Shown: in pieces, positions 1 to 5,333 of the stretch
Numbering within the stretch: the stretch's first letter is position 1
How the letters are laid out: each line of letters begins with the position of its first letter
Source of the DNA: JBDUDR01 sp040002845
Lineage (GTDB): Bacteria > Actinomycetota > Actinomycetes > Propionibacteriales > Nocardioidaceae
Direction: 5' to 3'
NCBI GenBank assembly: GCA_040002845.1
Contig: JBDUDR010000132.1
Location: 1-8,298 of the forward strand
Length of the DNA: 8,298 nucleotides
Notes under the pieces: model-generated
What the model was told of the DNA's origin: nothing
What the model saw: the letters and a program-made list of their open reading frames with translations, nothing else
Database searches by the model: none
Made by a program: the position numbers and the translations under genes

Positions 1-38
1 CGTATAGGCCCCAGTCGGGCATCATGGTGCCGATGAGA

Positions 39-1061
39 ATGTCCGACACCGACGAGATCGCCGGCGAGCTCTACCTCGTGCCACCGACTCGGTTCGTCGC
101 GGTTCGGGACGAGCTGGTACGGAAGGCGCTCACGGCAGGAAGCCGTGAGCTGGCTCACGAGCTTCAGAGTCTGCGCCGGCCGACGAGGAGCGCCTGGCTG
201 GTCAACGTGCTGACGCGCTACGAACGAGCATCGATGGAACGCCTGTCCGTTCTGGGGCGCGAACTGCGCGAGGCGCAGACGCGGCTCGACGAAAGCGCGC
301 TACGACGCCTGTCCGCGCAACGGCAGCAGATGATCGCCGACCTGCTCGACCGCGCCCGCAGCCGCGCTGCCGAAGCTGGTCTGCCACCGGCCAAATGGGT
401 GTTGTCCGAGGTTGAGGAAACCTTGCGCGCTGCCCTGGTGGATCTCGCTGCCTCGTCGACCGTGTTGTCGGGGCGACTGGTCCGGCCCATGACGCACATC
501 GGCTTCGGCCCGATGCCACACCTGAACACGCCGGCGGCATCGCGGGGGCCGTCACCCTCAGACGAAGGGGCCACCACCCCGGATGTGGAGCCGGAGTGGA
601 ACTTCTGGCCGGTGGAGCACGAGCGCTGGCGGTGGCGCGAGGACACGGTGCCGGAGCAGGGCGCTCACCTGCATGTGGCGCCCGCGCCAAGCCCCTCGCT
701 GGAGGATCAGCGGCCTAGGCAAAGTGAGCCGGCCTCGCAAGAGGGGGAGCCGGCGGTGGAAGCCGTTCGTGCGCAGGCCGAACTGACCGGTGCCGAATCC
801 GTGCACTGGCAGCGGGAGCAGGAAGTCGCACATGCCGAGGCAGCCGCGGAAGCCGCCCGTGACAGGTTGGAGTGGCTGGACCACCAACGGATGGAGGCAC
901 GTCGCGAGAGAGTGACCACGGAGCGTCGCTTGGCCGAGGCTCAGTCGGCACAACATGCCTCCGCCGGCGCAGTTGCGGAGGCGCGCCGAGTGCTCGAAGC
1001 CGCCAAGAGCCTACTTCGGCCCGCCAGCGAGCAGCCACTCTCAGGGAGGGGAGATGACTGA
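39..1061 (+). CDS. Conserved actinobacterial coiled-coil protein of unknown function
   Basis: A protein of about 340 residues. The N-terminal part (residues 10-150) matches a family I know only as unnamed proteins in actinobacteria. Its recurring features are all visible: an opening LY..P...F...RDEL segment (11-25), an LRRPTRSAW..N motif (45-56), a helical middle, and GRLVRPM (145-151) at the end of the conserved part. A Pro/Ser/Glu-rich linker follows (about 160-245), then a strongly helical, Glu/Arg/Ala-rich stretch (about 250-325) that looks like a coiled coil. There is no signal peptide, membrane segment or catalytic motif, so it is probably cytoplasmic. In-frame ATGs lie at 24, 33 and 39; the third is preferred because family members open with a short acidic leader just before the LY motif. 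No good Shine-Dalgarno sequence is seen for any of them. It is separated from the next gene by about 300 nt and has no visible link to it. I do not assign a function. Confidence 0.85.
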   Translation: MSDTDEIAGELYLVPPTRFVAVRDELVRKALTAGSRELAHELQSLRRPTRSAWLVNVLTRYERASMERLSVLGRELREAQTRLDESALRRLSAQRQQMIADLLDRARSRAAEAGLPPAKWVLSEVEETLRAALVDLAASSTVLSGRLVRPMTHIGFGPMPHLNTPAASRGPSPSDEGATTPDVEPEWNFWPVEHERWRWREDTVPEQGAHLHVAPAPSPSLEDQRPRQSEPASQEGEPAVEAVRAQAELTGAESVHWQREQEVAHAEAAAEAARDRLEWLDHQRMEARRERVTTERRLAEAQSAQHASAGAVAEARRVLEAAKSLLRPASEQPLSGRGDD

Positions 1062-1166
1062 CCATCGTCTGCCAACACCCGCGACAGGCTCGCGCGCCGG
1101 TTTGCGGCTCCTTCGGCCGGCCACGGGCTAACAGTGTCGAGCTGACGGTGTCGGGCTGGTTGCCTT

Positions 1167-1179
1167 CAAGTTGAACTTG
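1167..1179. promoter_or_regulatory. Candidate operator: CAAGTTGAACTTG palindrome
   Basis: CAAGTT and AACTTG are perfect inverted arms around one central G. The CAAGTT/AACTTG half-sites resemble those in MerR-family operators such as the SoxR box, although that box has no central base. The position upstream of a metal-ion transporter makes a metal- or redox-responsive regulator an attractive guess. No such regulator is encoded in the window, and no convincing -35/-10 pair with the long 19-20 bp MerR spacing could be found. Confidence 0.35.
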
Positions 1180-1218
1180 TCTCATCAACCCGGCGATCGG
1201 CTGGTGCGCATCGCGGGC

Positions 1219-1238
1219 ACAACCCGACACAACCCGAC
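1219..1238 (+). repeat. Perfect 10-bp tandem repeat ACAACCCGAC x2
   Basis: Two adjacent identical copies of ACAACCCGAC lie in the leader of the CDF gene. The preceding C extends the periodic stretch to 21 nt. The function is unknown. Its CCCGACAC part is complementary to GTGTCGGG at 1148-1155. Confidence 0.6.
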
Positions 1239-1366
1239 GGAAGGCCAGCGACCAGCCTGCATTGCGTGGAAGCCCTGCTCCTCGGCGCCATCCCACCGCC
1301 CGGGCCGCTCCGGCATTCGTCTGGGGCGAGGGGGCCGCGCGCAGGTCACACGACCTGCTCAGTTCG

Positions 1367-2314
1367 GTGCCGGGGTCGGAGGGTCTCGGCGGGTCCGAGA
1401 GTGTCACGACGGTGCTGGTCGCCTTCGGAGCCAACGTCCTCGTTGCGGTGGCGAAGTCGGTCACCGCTGTGGTTACCGGGTCGGCGTCGATTCTGGCCGA
1501 GGCGGCGCATTCCTGGGCGGACGCGGGCAACGGGGTCTTCCTGCTGATCGCCAGCCGGCGGTCCCGCCGCCCGCCCGACCTCGCGCACCCGCTCGGTCAC
1601 GGCCGGGAGGCCTACGTCTGGTCGCTGTTCGCCGCGCTCGGGCTGTTCGTGGCCGGCGCCGCAGTGTCCGTCACGTACGGCATCCAGGAGCTCGTCAGGC
1701 CGGAGCCAGCCAGCCACTTCGTCGTCGGGTACGTCGTGCTGCTCGTCTCTTTCGTTCTCGAGGGAATCTCCTTTCTGCAATCTTTCCGGCAGGCCAAACC
1801 CGAGGCCGAGTCGATGCAGCGGGACCTCATCGAGCACGTTCTGGCCACCTCCGATCCCACCCTGCGGGCGGTGTTCGCGGAGGACTCCGCCGCGTTGACG
1901 AGCCTGGTCATCGCGGCCGCCGGCCTGGCCGCCCACCAACTGACCGGTTCCCCGATTCCGGACGCCGTCGGATCGATCCTGGTCGGCGTGCTGCTCGCCG
2001 TCATCGCGATCGTCCTGGTCAACCGCAATCGGCGGTTCCTGATCGGCCAGGAGGCCGACCCCCGGGTGCGTGCGGCCACCATCCAGGCCCTGCTGGACGC
2101 GCCGGAGGTGGCCCGGGTGACCTATCTGCGGCTGGAGATCGTCGGGCCGCGGATGGTCTCGGTGGTCGGCGACGTCGATCTCACCGGCGATGACACCGAG
2201 TCACACTTGGCCGTCCGGCTGCGGGCGCTCGAGGCGAGGATCAGCGCATCGCCTGAGGTGGCCGGCGCGGTGTTGAGTCTCTCCGCGCCCGACGAGCCGA
2301 CGCTCGCGGTTTAA
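1367..2314 (+). CDS. Cation diffusion facilitator (CDF) family transporter, ZnT9-like
   Basis: A membrane exporter expected to move divalent metal (Zn/Co/Fe/Mn type) out of the cytoplasm in exchange for protons. From the GTG at 1367 it has 315 residues. TM1 begins about residue 16 (VLVAFGANVLVAVAKSVTAV). TM2 carries the HSWAD metal-site motif (48-52) followed by AGN. Next come the HPLGHGREAYVW loop typical of the SLC30A9/ZnT9-like branch and further membrane segments. In TM5 an FAEDSAALTS motif (170-179) replaces the HxxxD of zinc-specific CDFs. TM6 contains PIPDAVGSILVG, and a cytoplasmic C-terminal domain of about 90 residues ends the protein. The start is uncertain: the frame stays open to a TTG at 1262, but that would add a 35-residue Arg/Pro-rich tail before TM1. 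Neither start has a good ribosome-binding site. The family call is firm; the metal is not known. Confidence 0.85.
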   Translation: MPGSEGLGGSESVTTVLVAFGANVLVAVAKSVTAVVTGSASILAEAAHSWADAGNGVFLLIASRRSRRPPDLAHPLGHGREAYVWSLFAALGLFVAGAAVSVTYGIQELVRPEPASHFVVGYVVLLVSFVLEGISFLQSFRQAKPEAESMQRDLIEHVLATSDPTLRAVFAEDSAALTSLVIAAAGLAAHQLTGSPIPDAVGSILVGVLLAVIAIVLVNRNRRFLIGQEADPRVRAATIQALLDAPEVARVTYLRLEIVGPRMVSVVGDVDLTGDDTESHLAVRLRALEARISASPEVAGAVLSLSAPDEPTLAV

Positions 2315-2430
2315 GTTCCGCGACGCGAGCAGGGCCAGCGTAGATCGGTTGGCGAGAGAGGTCATCCATGCCAAGCTGCCTGCTGCGTCGCCCGGACTTG
2401 TTGGCGGGTGAGCACCCCCTTGGCGTACGG

Positions 2431-2454
2431 GGGGCCTCGCGCTCGAGGAGCCCC
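2431..2454 (+). terminator. GC-rich hairpin, possible terminator of the CDF gene
   Basis: GGGG-CCTCG (2431-2439) pairs with CGAGG and CCCC (2444-2448, 2451-2454) around a CGCT loop with a 2-nt bulge. The hairpin lies 117 nt after the CDF stop. No U tract follows, as is common in actinobacteria. The G run at 2429-2433 could instead pair with CCCCC at 2415-2419, so two exclusive folds exist. The whole element sits upstream of the uppP operator. Confidence 0.4.
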
Positions 2455-2500
2455 AGGCGGGCATCCACCACCTGCATTTGCGGACATCCAAGCCCGGTTC

Positions 2501-2527
2501 CTACTACAGTTCGCGTAGTACGACCGA
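2501..2527 (+). promoter_or_regulatory. BlaI-type operator upstream of uppP
   Basis: The core is a 19-bp dyad at 2502-2520: TACTAC, a 7-nt spacer, GTAGTA. These are TACTAC/GTAGTA half-sites of the kind bound by BlaI/MecI repressors. The same 19-bp geometry occurs next to the blaI-family gene at 4990-5008. Aligned over 27 bp (2501-2527 against 4989-5015) the two sites share 22 bases, following the pattern CTACTAC-N6-CGTAGTAC-N-ACCGA. A TACAGT hexamer (2505-2510) inside the site could be a -10 element, at the same offset as TACGCT in the other operator. The site ends 69 nt before the uppP ATG. BlaI binding is inferred from motif sharing. Confidence 0.75.
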
Positions 2528-2534
2528 AGTCGCG

Positions 2535-2552
2535 GTGACACGAGGGTGTCAC
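2535..2552 (+). promoter_or_regulatory. Perfect 7-bp hairpin in the uppP leader (hairpin 1)
   Basis: GTGACAC (2535-2541) and GTGTCAC (2546-2552) are perfect complements around a GAGG tetraloop, between the operator and the uppP start. In RNA this would be a compact stem-loop; in DNA it is also a possible protein-binding dyad. Confidence 0.5.
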
Positions 2553-2554
2553 AC

Positions 2555-2580
2555 GGTCAGGACTACCCGCTGGCCTGACC
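2555..2580 (+). promoter_or_regulatory. Perfect 7-bp hairpin just before the uppP ribosome-binding site (hairpin 2)
   Basis: GGTCAGG (2555-2561) and CCTGACC (2574-2580) are perfect complements around a 12-nt loop. The stem ends 5 nt before the Shine-Dalgarno GGAGA (2586-2590), so folding could affect translation initiation. It follows hairpin 1 by only 2 nt. Confidence 0.5.
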
Positions 2581-2596
2581 AGAATGGAGACTCTGA

Positions 2597-3526
2597 ATGG
2601 ATGGACTTAGTTATCTCCAAGCCGTGGTGATCGGCTTGCTGCAAGGCGCGACTGAGCTCTTCCCGGTGTCGAGCCTGGGGCACGCGGTGTTGGTGCCCGC
2701 CCTGATCGGCGGTTCCTGGCAACACTTGGTGACCGAAGCCTCCACCGCCAACAGCGAGGAGTCGCCTTACCTGGCCTTCATCGTCGCGCTGCACGTGGCC
2801 ACAGCCATCGCACTGCTGGTCTTTTTCTGGCGGGACTGGGTCCGGATCATCGCAGCGTTCTTCCGGTCGATTCGGTACCGGCGCGTTGAAACGTCGGCGG
2901 AACGGCTCGCGTGGCTGATCGTCATTGCCACCATTCCGGTCGGGATCACCGGGTTGTTGCTGGAGCACACGTTCCGCACGCTGTTCGCTAAGCCCCTAGC
3001 GGCTAGCCTCTTCCTCTTCCTGAACGGTGTGATCCTGCTAGTCGGAGAGCGCCTGCGCCGACAAGCAGAAGACCGGGAAATGGTCGACCCGCCGACCCGG
3101 GGCACTCAAACCGGAAGGCTTGTGGTCGCCGAGCGTCGGACTCTGACCGATCTGGGTTACCGGGAGGCCGGTTTCATCGGCTTGTTCCAGACCTTCGCTC
3201 TGTTCGCTGGTATCTCGCGATCTGGCATCACGATGGTCGCGGGGTTGCTGCGCGGTCTGGACCACGAGGACGCCGCCAGGTTCTCGTTCCTCCTGGCGAC
3301 GCCGGTCATCTTCGCCGCCGGGGTGCTGAAGTTGCCGGTCCTGGCCGGCCCAGCCGGTGACGGCATCCGCGGCCAAGTGCTGGTCGGCTCCCTTGTCGCC
3401 GGCCTTGCGGCCTACCTGTCAGTTCGCTTCCTGGTCCGCTACTTCCAAACCCGCACACTTACCCCGTTCGCTGTCTACTGTCTCGTCGCCGGAGCATTGT
3501 GCACAATGCGCTTCGCCGTTGGCTGA
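2597..3526 (+). CDS. uppP: Undecaprenyl-diphosphate phosphatase UppP (BacA family)
   Basis: An integral membrane enzyme that dephosphorylates undecaprenyl diphosphate to the monophosphate carrier on the outer side of the membrane; overexpression of the family gives bacitracin resistance. The first signature is QGATELFPVSSLGH (16-29), with Q16/E20 matching the (E/Q)xxxE pair, two serines and H29. The WRDW segment (78-81) is typical. The second signature is AGISRSG (204-210) with the catalytic-type R208, then TMVAGLLRGLDHEDAARFSFLLATP. The protein is 309 residues, longer than the usual 270 or so, with extra hydrophilic sequence at about 38-57 and 152-190. The usual Pro of PGxSRSG is Ala. The ATG at 2597 has a good Shine-Dalgarno (GGAGA, 6 nt spacing). 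The gene stands alone and faces the M56-blaI operon, but carries a BlaI-type operator and two leader hairpins upstream. Confidence 0.95.
   Translation: MDGLSYLQAVVIGLLQGATELFPVSSLGHAVLVPALIGGSWQHLVTEASTANSEESPYLAFIVALHVATAIALLVFFWRDWVRIIAAFFRSIRYRRVETSAERLAWLIVIATIPVGITGLLLEHTFRTLFAKPLAASLFLFLNGVILLVGERLRRQAEDREMVDPPTRGTQTGRLVVAERRTLTDLGYREAGFIGLFQTFALFAGISRSGITMVAGLLRGLDHEDAARFSFLLATPVIFAAGVLKLPVLAGPAGDGIRGQVLVGSLVAGLAAYLSVRFLVRYFQTRTLTPFAVYCLVAGALCTMRFAVG
3494..3509. repeat. Perfect 16-bp palindrome inside the 3' end of uppP
   Basis: GCATTGTGCACAATGC is exactly self-complementary with no spacer, and encodes part of the last residues (ALCTM) of UppP. A gapless 8+8 palindrome is unusual in coding DNA and could be a protein-binding site, but chance cannot be excluded. 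Confidence 0.5.
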
Positions 3527-3527
3527 A

Positions 3528-3563
3528 GCGGGCGACGCGAAGGGCCTACTGCGGGCGACGCGA
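3528..3563 (+). repeat. 13-bp direct repeat between convergent uppP and the M56 gene
   Basis: GCGGGCGACGCGA occurs at 3528-3540, directly after the uppP stop, and again at 3551-3563, giving a 23-bp period (10-nt spacer AGGGCCTACT). It lies in the short convergent intergenic region (3527-3639). No clear terminator hairpin was seen there. An AT-rich ACAATTGT palindrome follows at 3568-3575. Confidence 0.6.
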
Positions 3564-3639
3564 TGACACAATTGTTTGACTTGGGCGCCCACGAACCGGG
3601 CCAGATGAGCTTAGCGATAGGTGCGGGGTCATTTCCCGG

Positions 3640-4581
3640 TTACTGCTCGGTGGCGGTGAGCGTGTGAGCCTGCTCGAAGCGGTGCTCTGTGGTGTGGGCG
3701 GTCCACGCGGTTGAGGCGGTGGTGAGCAGCATCATGACGGCCACTGCGGCAACCAGCGCAGGGCGGCTTCTGGGTGGGGGCGCGAGCAGGGCGCGGGCGC
3801 GGTCGGCGACGCTTGCCTCCACGGCTGCTAGCGCGGCGGCTGGCATCGCGCTGCAGGTGGCGGACCGTGTGGCGGCTCGCGCCAGTCCGGCGCGTGCCAA
3901 CGCCCGCGCCGCCAGCGGCCTGTCTGCTACCTCGGCGGCGGCCATCTCGTCGGCCGCTCGTTCTGCGGCGGTACGAACCGCGGGGGCTAGCGGGCGCAGG
4001 AATGGGTTCGCGGACGCGGCCAGCTCGGCAATTTCAATGTAGAAGTGGTGGCGGTGTCTGAGATGAGCCATTTCGTGGGCGAGCAGGACGCGGCGCTCGT
4101 CGGCGGTCAGGGCTTTCATCATCGCGCGGGTGACGACGACCTTGCCACTGAAACCGGGCAGGGCGAATGCGTCGGCTCGGGGGGCGTCCACTACGACGAG
4201 TCGGCCTGCGGATGGGCCGAGTCGTTGGCAGAGGATGGTTGCGGTGGCTAGATCGCGTACGGCGTGCGCGACACGGTGTAGGGAGGAGGCCAACAGCACC
4301 AAAACGGTTACACCAGCCAAGACCCCGGCGGCGACGGGGACGGTCCCGCTCATCCGCAGCTCCTGGGGCGACCAGTGCCCGAAAGCAGCAACACCAGGAA
4401 CTTGGACCAGGACGTCGAAGCCGGCGATGGAGAGCACAAACCCGGTCGCGAGCGCGGTCACCAGTGCGGCCAGACTCAACAGCCACACCGCCGTTGCGGG
4501 CGGCAGCCAGCGGCCCATGCGGGCACCGAACAACCACAGCAGCCCGCTGGCTGCCAGCGGTAGATAGGTAGCCGGGTCCAC
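3640..4581 (-). CDS. M56-family (BlaR1/MecR1-like) membrane metallopeptidase, short form without sensor domain
   Basis: A predicted membrane zinc protease that would inactivate the BlaI-type repressor on an envelope signal. It has 313 residues. Hydrophobic segments lie at about 5-22, 29-54 and 80-104, and a last one at about 274-294 before a short tail. The protease part carries DAFALPGFSGKVVVT (137-151), the zinc motif HEMAH (169-173) and ERAADEMA (207-214), whose E207 fits the third-ligand glutamate. S. aureus BlaR1/MecR1 have nearly 600 residues with a C-terminal penicillin-binding domain; here nothing follows the last membrane segment, so beta-lactam acylation cannot be the signal. The architecture resembles mycobacterial Rv1845c (BlaR). 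The gene starts at a GTG 2 nt after the repressor stop, so the two are an operon and probably translationally coupled. Confidence 0.9.
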   Translation of the reverse strand: MDPATYLPLAASGLLWLFGARMGRWLPPATAVWLLSLAALVTALATGFVLSIAGFDVLVQVPGVAAFGHWSPQELRMSGTVPVAAGVLAGVTVLVLLASSLHRVAHAVRDLATATILCQRLGPSAGRLVVVDAPRADAFALPGFSGKVVVTRAMMKALTADERRVLLAHEMAHLRHRHHFYIEIAELAASANPFLRPLAPAVRTAAERAADEMAAAEVADRPLAARALARAGLARAATRSATCSAMPAAALAAVEASVADRARALLAPPPRSRPALVAAVAVMMLLTTASTAWTAHTTEHRFEQAHTLTATEQ

Positions 4582-4583
4582 GG

Positions 4584-4976
4584 TTAGTCTCCGCGATCTG
4601 GCTGTGGCTCGTCGGCAAGCAGTTGTAGGAGCACCCGCTCGTCCTCGGAGCTGAGGTCGGCCACGAATCGGGCCAGGACGCGTGCGCGATCCTCTCCGGC
4701 GTCGAGCACTCGGTGCATCTGGTGTGCGGTCAGGGAGGAGGCCAGGTCACCGGGCGCGCCGACGAGGGAGTACTTGTACGCCTTGCCTGAGCTCTCCCGA
4801 GTGAGCACCCCTTTGCGGTGCAGTCGGCTCAACGCTGTCATCACTGTGGTGTAGGCCAACCCTCCGCCGATCTCGCTCAGCACCTCGGACGCGGTCAGCG
4901 CCCGGTCGGCCGCCGCTAGCGATGCGAGAACCTCGCGTTCAAGGCCTCCCCGGGGACGAGTCGACGAGTTGCCCAT
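4584..4976 (-). CDS. BlaI/MecI/CopY-family transcriptional repressor
   Basis: A 130-residue winged-helix repressor, close to the usual BlaI/MecI length. The helix-turn-helix lies at about 12-55 (GLEREVLASL, LTASEVLSEI, then the recognition helix YTTVMTALSRLHRKG). The wing is at about 57-70 (LTRESSGKAYKYS) and matches the TVMTxLxRLxxKGxLxR pattern of the family. The C-terminal helices (80-122) fit the dimerisation domain, which BlaR1-type proteases cleave in the known systems. The ATG at 4976 is chosen over the GTG just before it (4979). A G-rich tract at 4981-4990 supplies the ribosome-binding site. The 19-bp operator at 4990-5008 lies 13 nt before the ATG, consistent with autoregulation. The gene is divergent from the dedA operon and upstream of the M56 partner. 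Confidence 0.92.
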   Translation of the reverse strand: MGNSSTRPRGGLEREVLASLAAADRALTASEVLSEIGGGLAYTTVMTALSRLHRKGVLTRESSGKAYKYSLVGAPGDLASSLTAHQMHRVLDAGEDRARVLARFVADLSSEDERVLLQLLADEPQPDRGD

Positions 4977-4988
4977 CACACCCCCATC

Positions 4989-5015
4989 CTACTACGCTAC
5001 TCGTAGTACTACCGA
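4989..5015. promoter_or_regulatory. BlaI-type operator between the repressor gene and the dedA operon
   Basis: The core TACTACGCTACTCGTAGTA (4990-5008) is a perfect 7-bp inverted repeat (TACTACG/CGTAGTA) with a 5-nt spacer. Immediately to the right, TACTAC (5007-5012) forms an overlapping third half-site. The 27-bp block matches the uppP operator at 22 positions. In the rightward direction TTGCCC (4969-4974), 18 nt, then TACGCT (4993-4998) could be a promoter for the dedA side with its -10 inside the operator; this is weakly supported. A bound repressor here would block both divergent transcripts. Confidence 0.8.
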
Positions 5016-5070
5016 GTTGGTCGAGGTACCAGTGTGCCACACGCTTGGCCGGTCAGATTGAGGACGCCGG

Positions 5071-5333
5071 GTGAGACTTGCCGACCCAATAACACGGCTC
5101 GCGGTTCCCGCCGTGGGTCCACACACCCTGTTGTGCAGCCTGGGCGCGCTCGGGGTGTTACTGGCGCTGTTCGCGGAGACAGGACTCCGCATCGGCATCT
5201 GCTCCCCGGTGACGCGCTGTTGTACACCGCGGGCCTGCTGTCTACGGCCATCCTCATCGCCGAGATCCCCAATCTGTTCGCTCCAACGGAGCAACGGGAA
5301 GCGGCAGACACGAGGGTGACGACCGAACCATGA
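5071..5333 (+). pseudogene. Frameshifted, truncated DedA-family (VTT domain) gene relic
   Basis: The frame from the GTG at 5071 (GAGG ribosome-binding site 7 nt upstream) encodes a DedA-like N-terminus ending in LGALGVLLALFAETGLRIG. The next expected residues, LLPGDALLYTAGLLSTA, lie in another frame from about 5200 onward. Joining them after GLRIG restores the DedA pattern FAE.GL.IG..LPGD.L..TAGLL with the loss of one base (near 5190-5202). After STA the homology stops: the remaining residues (ILIAEIPNLFAPTEQ...) do not look like DedA, so about 130 residues of the family are missing. The second frame ends in a TGA (5331-5333) overlapping the ATG of the intact dedA in an ATGA junction, so translation of the relic may still couple to it. 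It sits first after the BlaI operator. A sequencing error could explain the shift, but not the truncation. Confidence 0.75.

Larger units (their letters stand above)
1062..1366. other. Intergenic region with palindrome and short repeats, upstream of the CDF transporter
   Basis: No gene is supported here. The stretch holds a near-direct repeat (GTGTCGAGCTG at 1134-1144 and GTGTCGGGCTG at 1148-1158), a 13-bp palindrome (1167-1179) and a perfect 10-bp tandem repeat ACAACCCGAC x2 (1219-1238). GTGTCGGG (1148-1155) and CCCGACAC (1223-1230) are complementary and could pair at long range. The last 105 nt (1262-1366) stay open in the frame of the transporter and could be coding if its start is the TTG at 1262. 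Confidence 0.5.

Noticed and set aside
715..1530. 271-codon minus-strand frame across gene 1 and the CDF leader
   Set aside because: It spans an intergenic region and two plus-strand genes, with Ala/Arg/Pro-rich sequence and no motif.
1171..2193. Long plus-strand open frame overlapping the CDF gene
   Set aside because: Its translation is Arg/Gly/Pro-rich low-complexity sequence, typical of a shifted frame in GC-rich DNA, while the CDF frame shows clear family motifs.
2415..2454. Riboswitch or attenuator formed by the exclusive C5/G5 and GGGGC/GCCCC pairings
   Set aside because: It lies upstream of the uppP operator, so it is probably not in the uppP transcript; a terminator for the CDF gene is the simpler reading.
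4130..4571. Plus-strand frames antisense to the M56 gene
   Set aside because: These are shadow frames; the minus strand has the zinc-protease motifs and a blaI partner 2 nt upstream.
3640..5015. Beta-lactam resistance locus
   Set aside because: There is no beta-lactamase or PBP gene in the window and the M56 protein has no penicillin-binding domain; the operators point to uppP and dedA instead.
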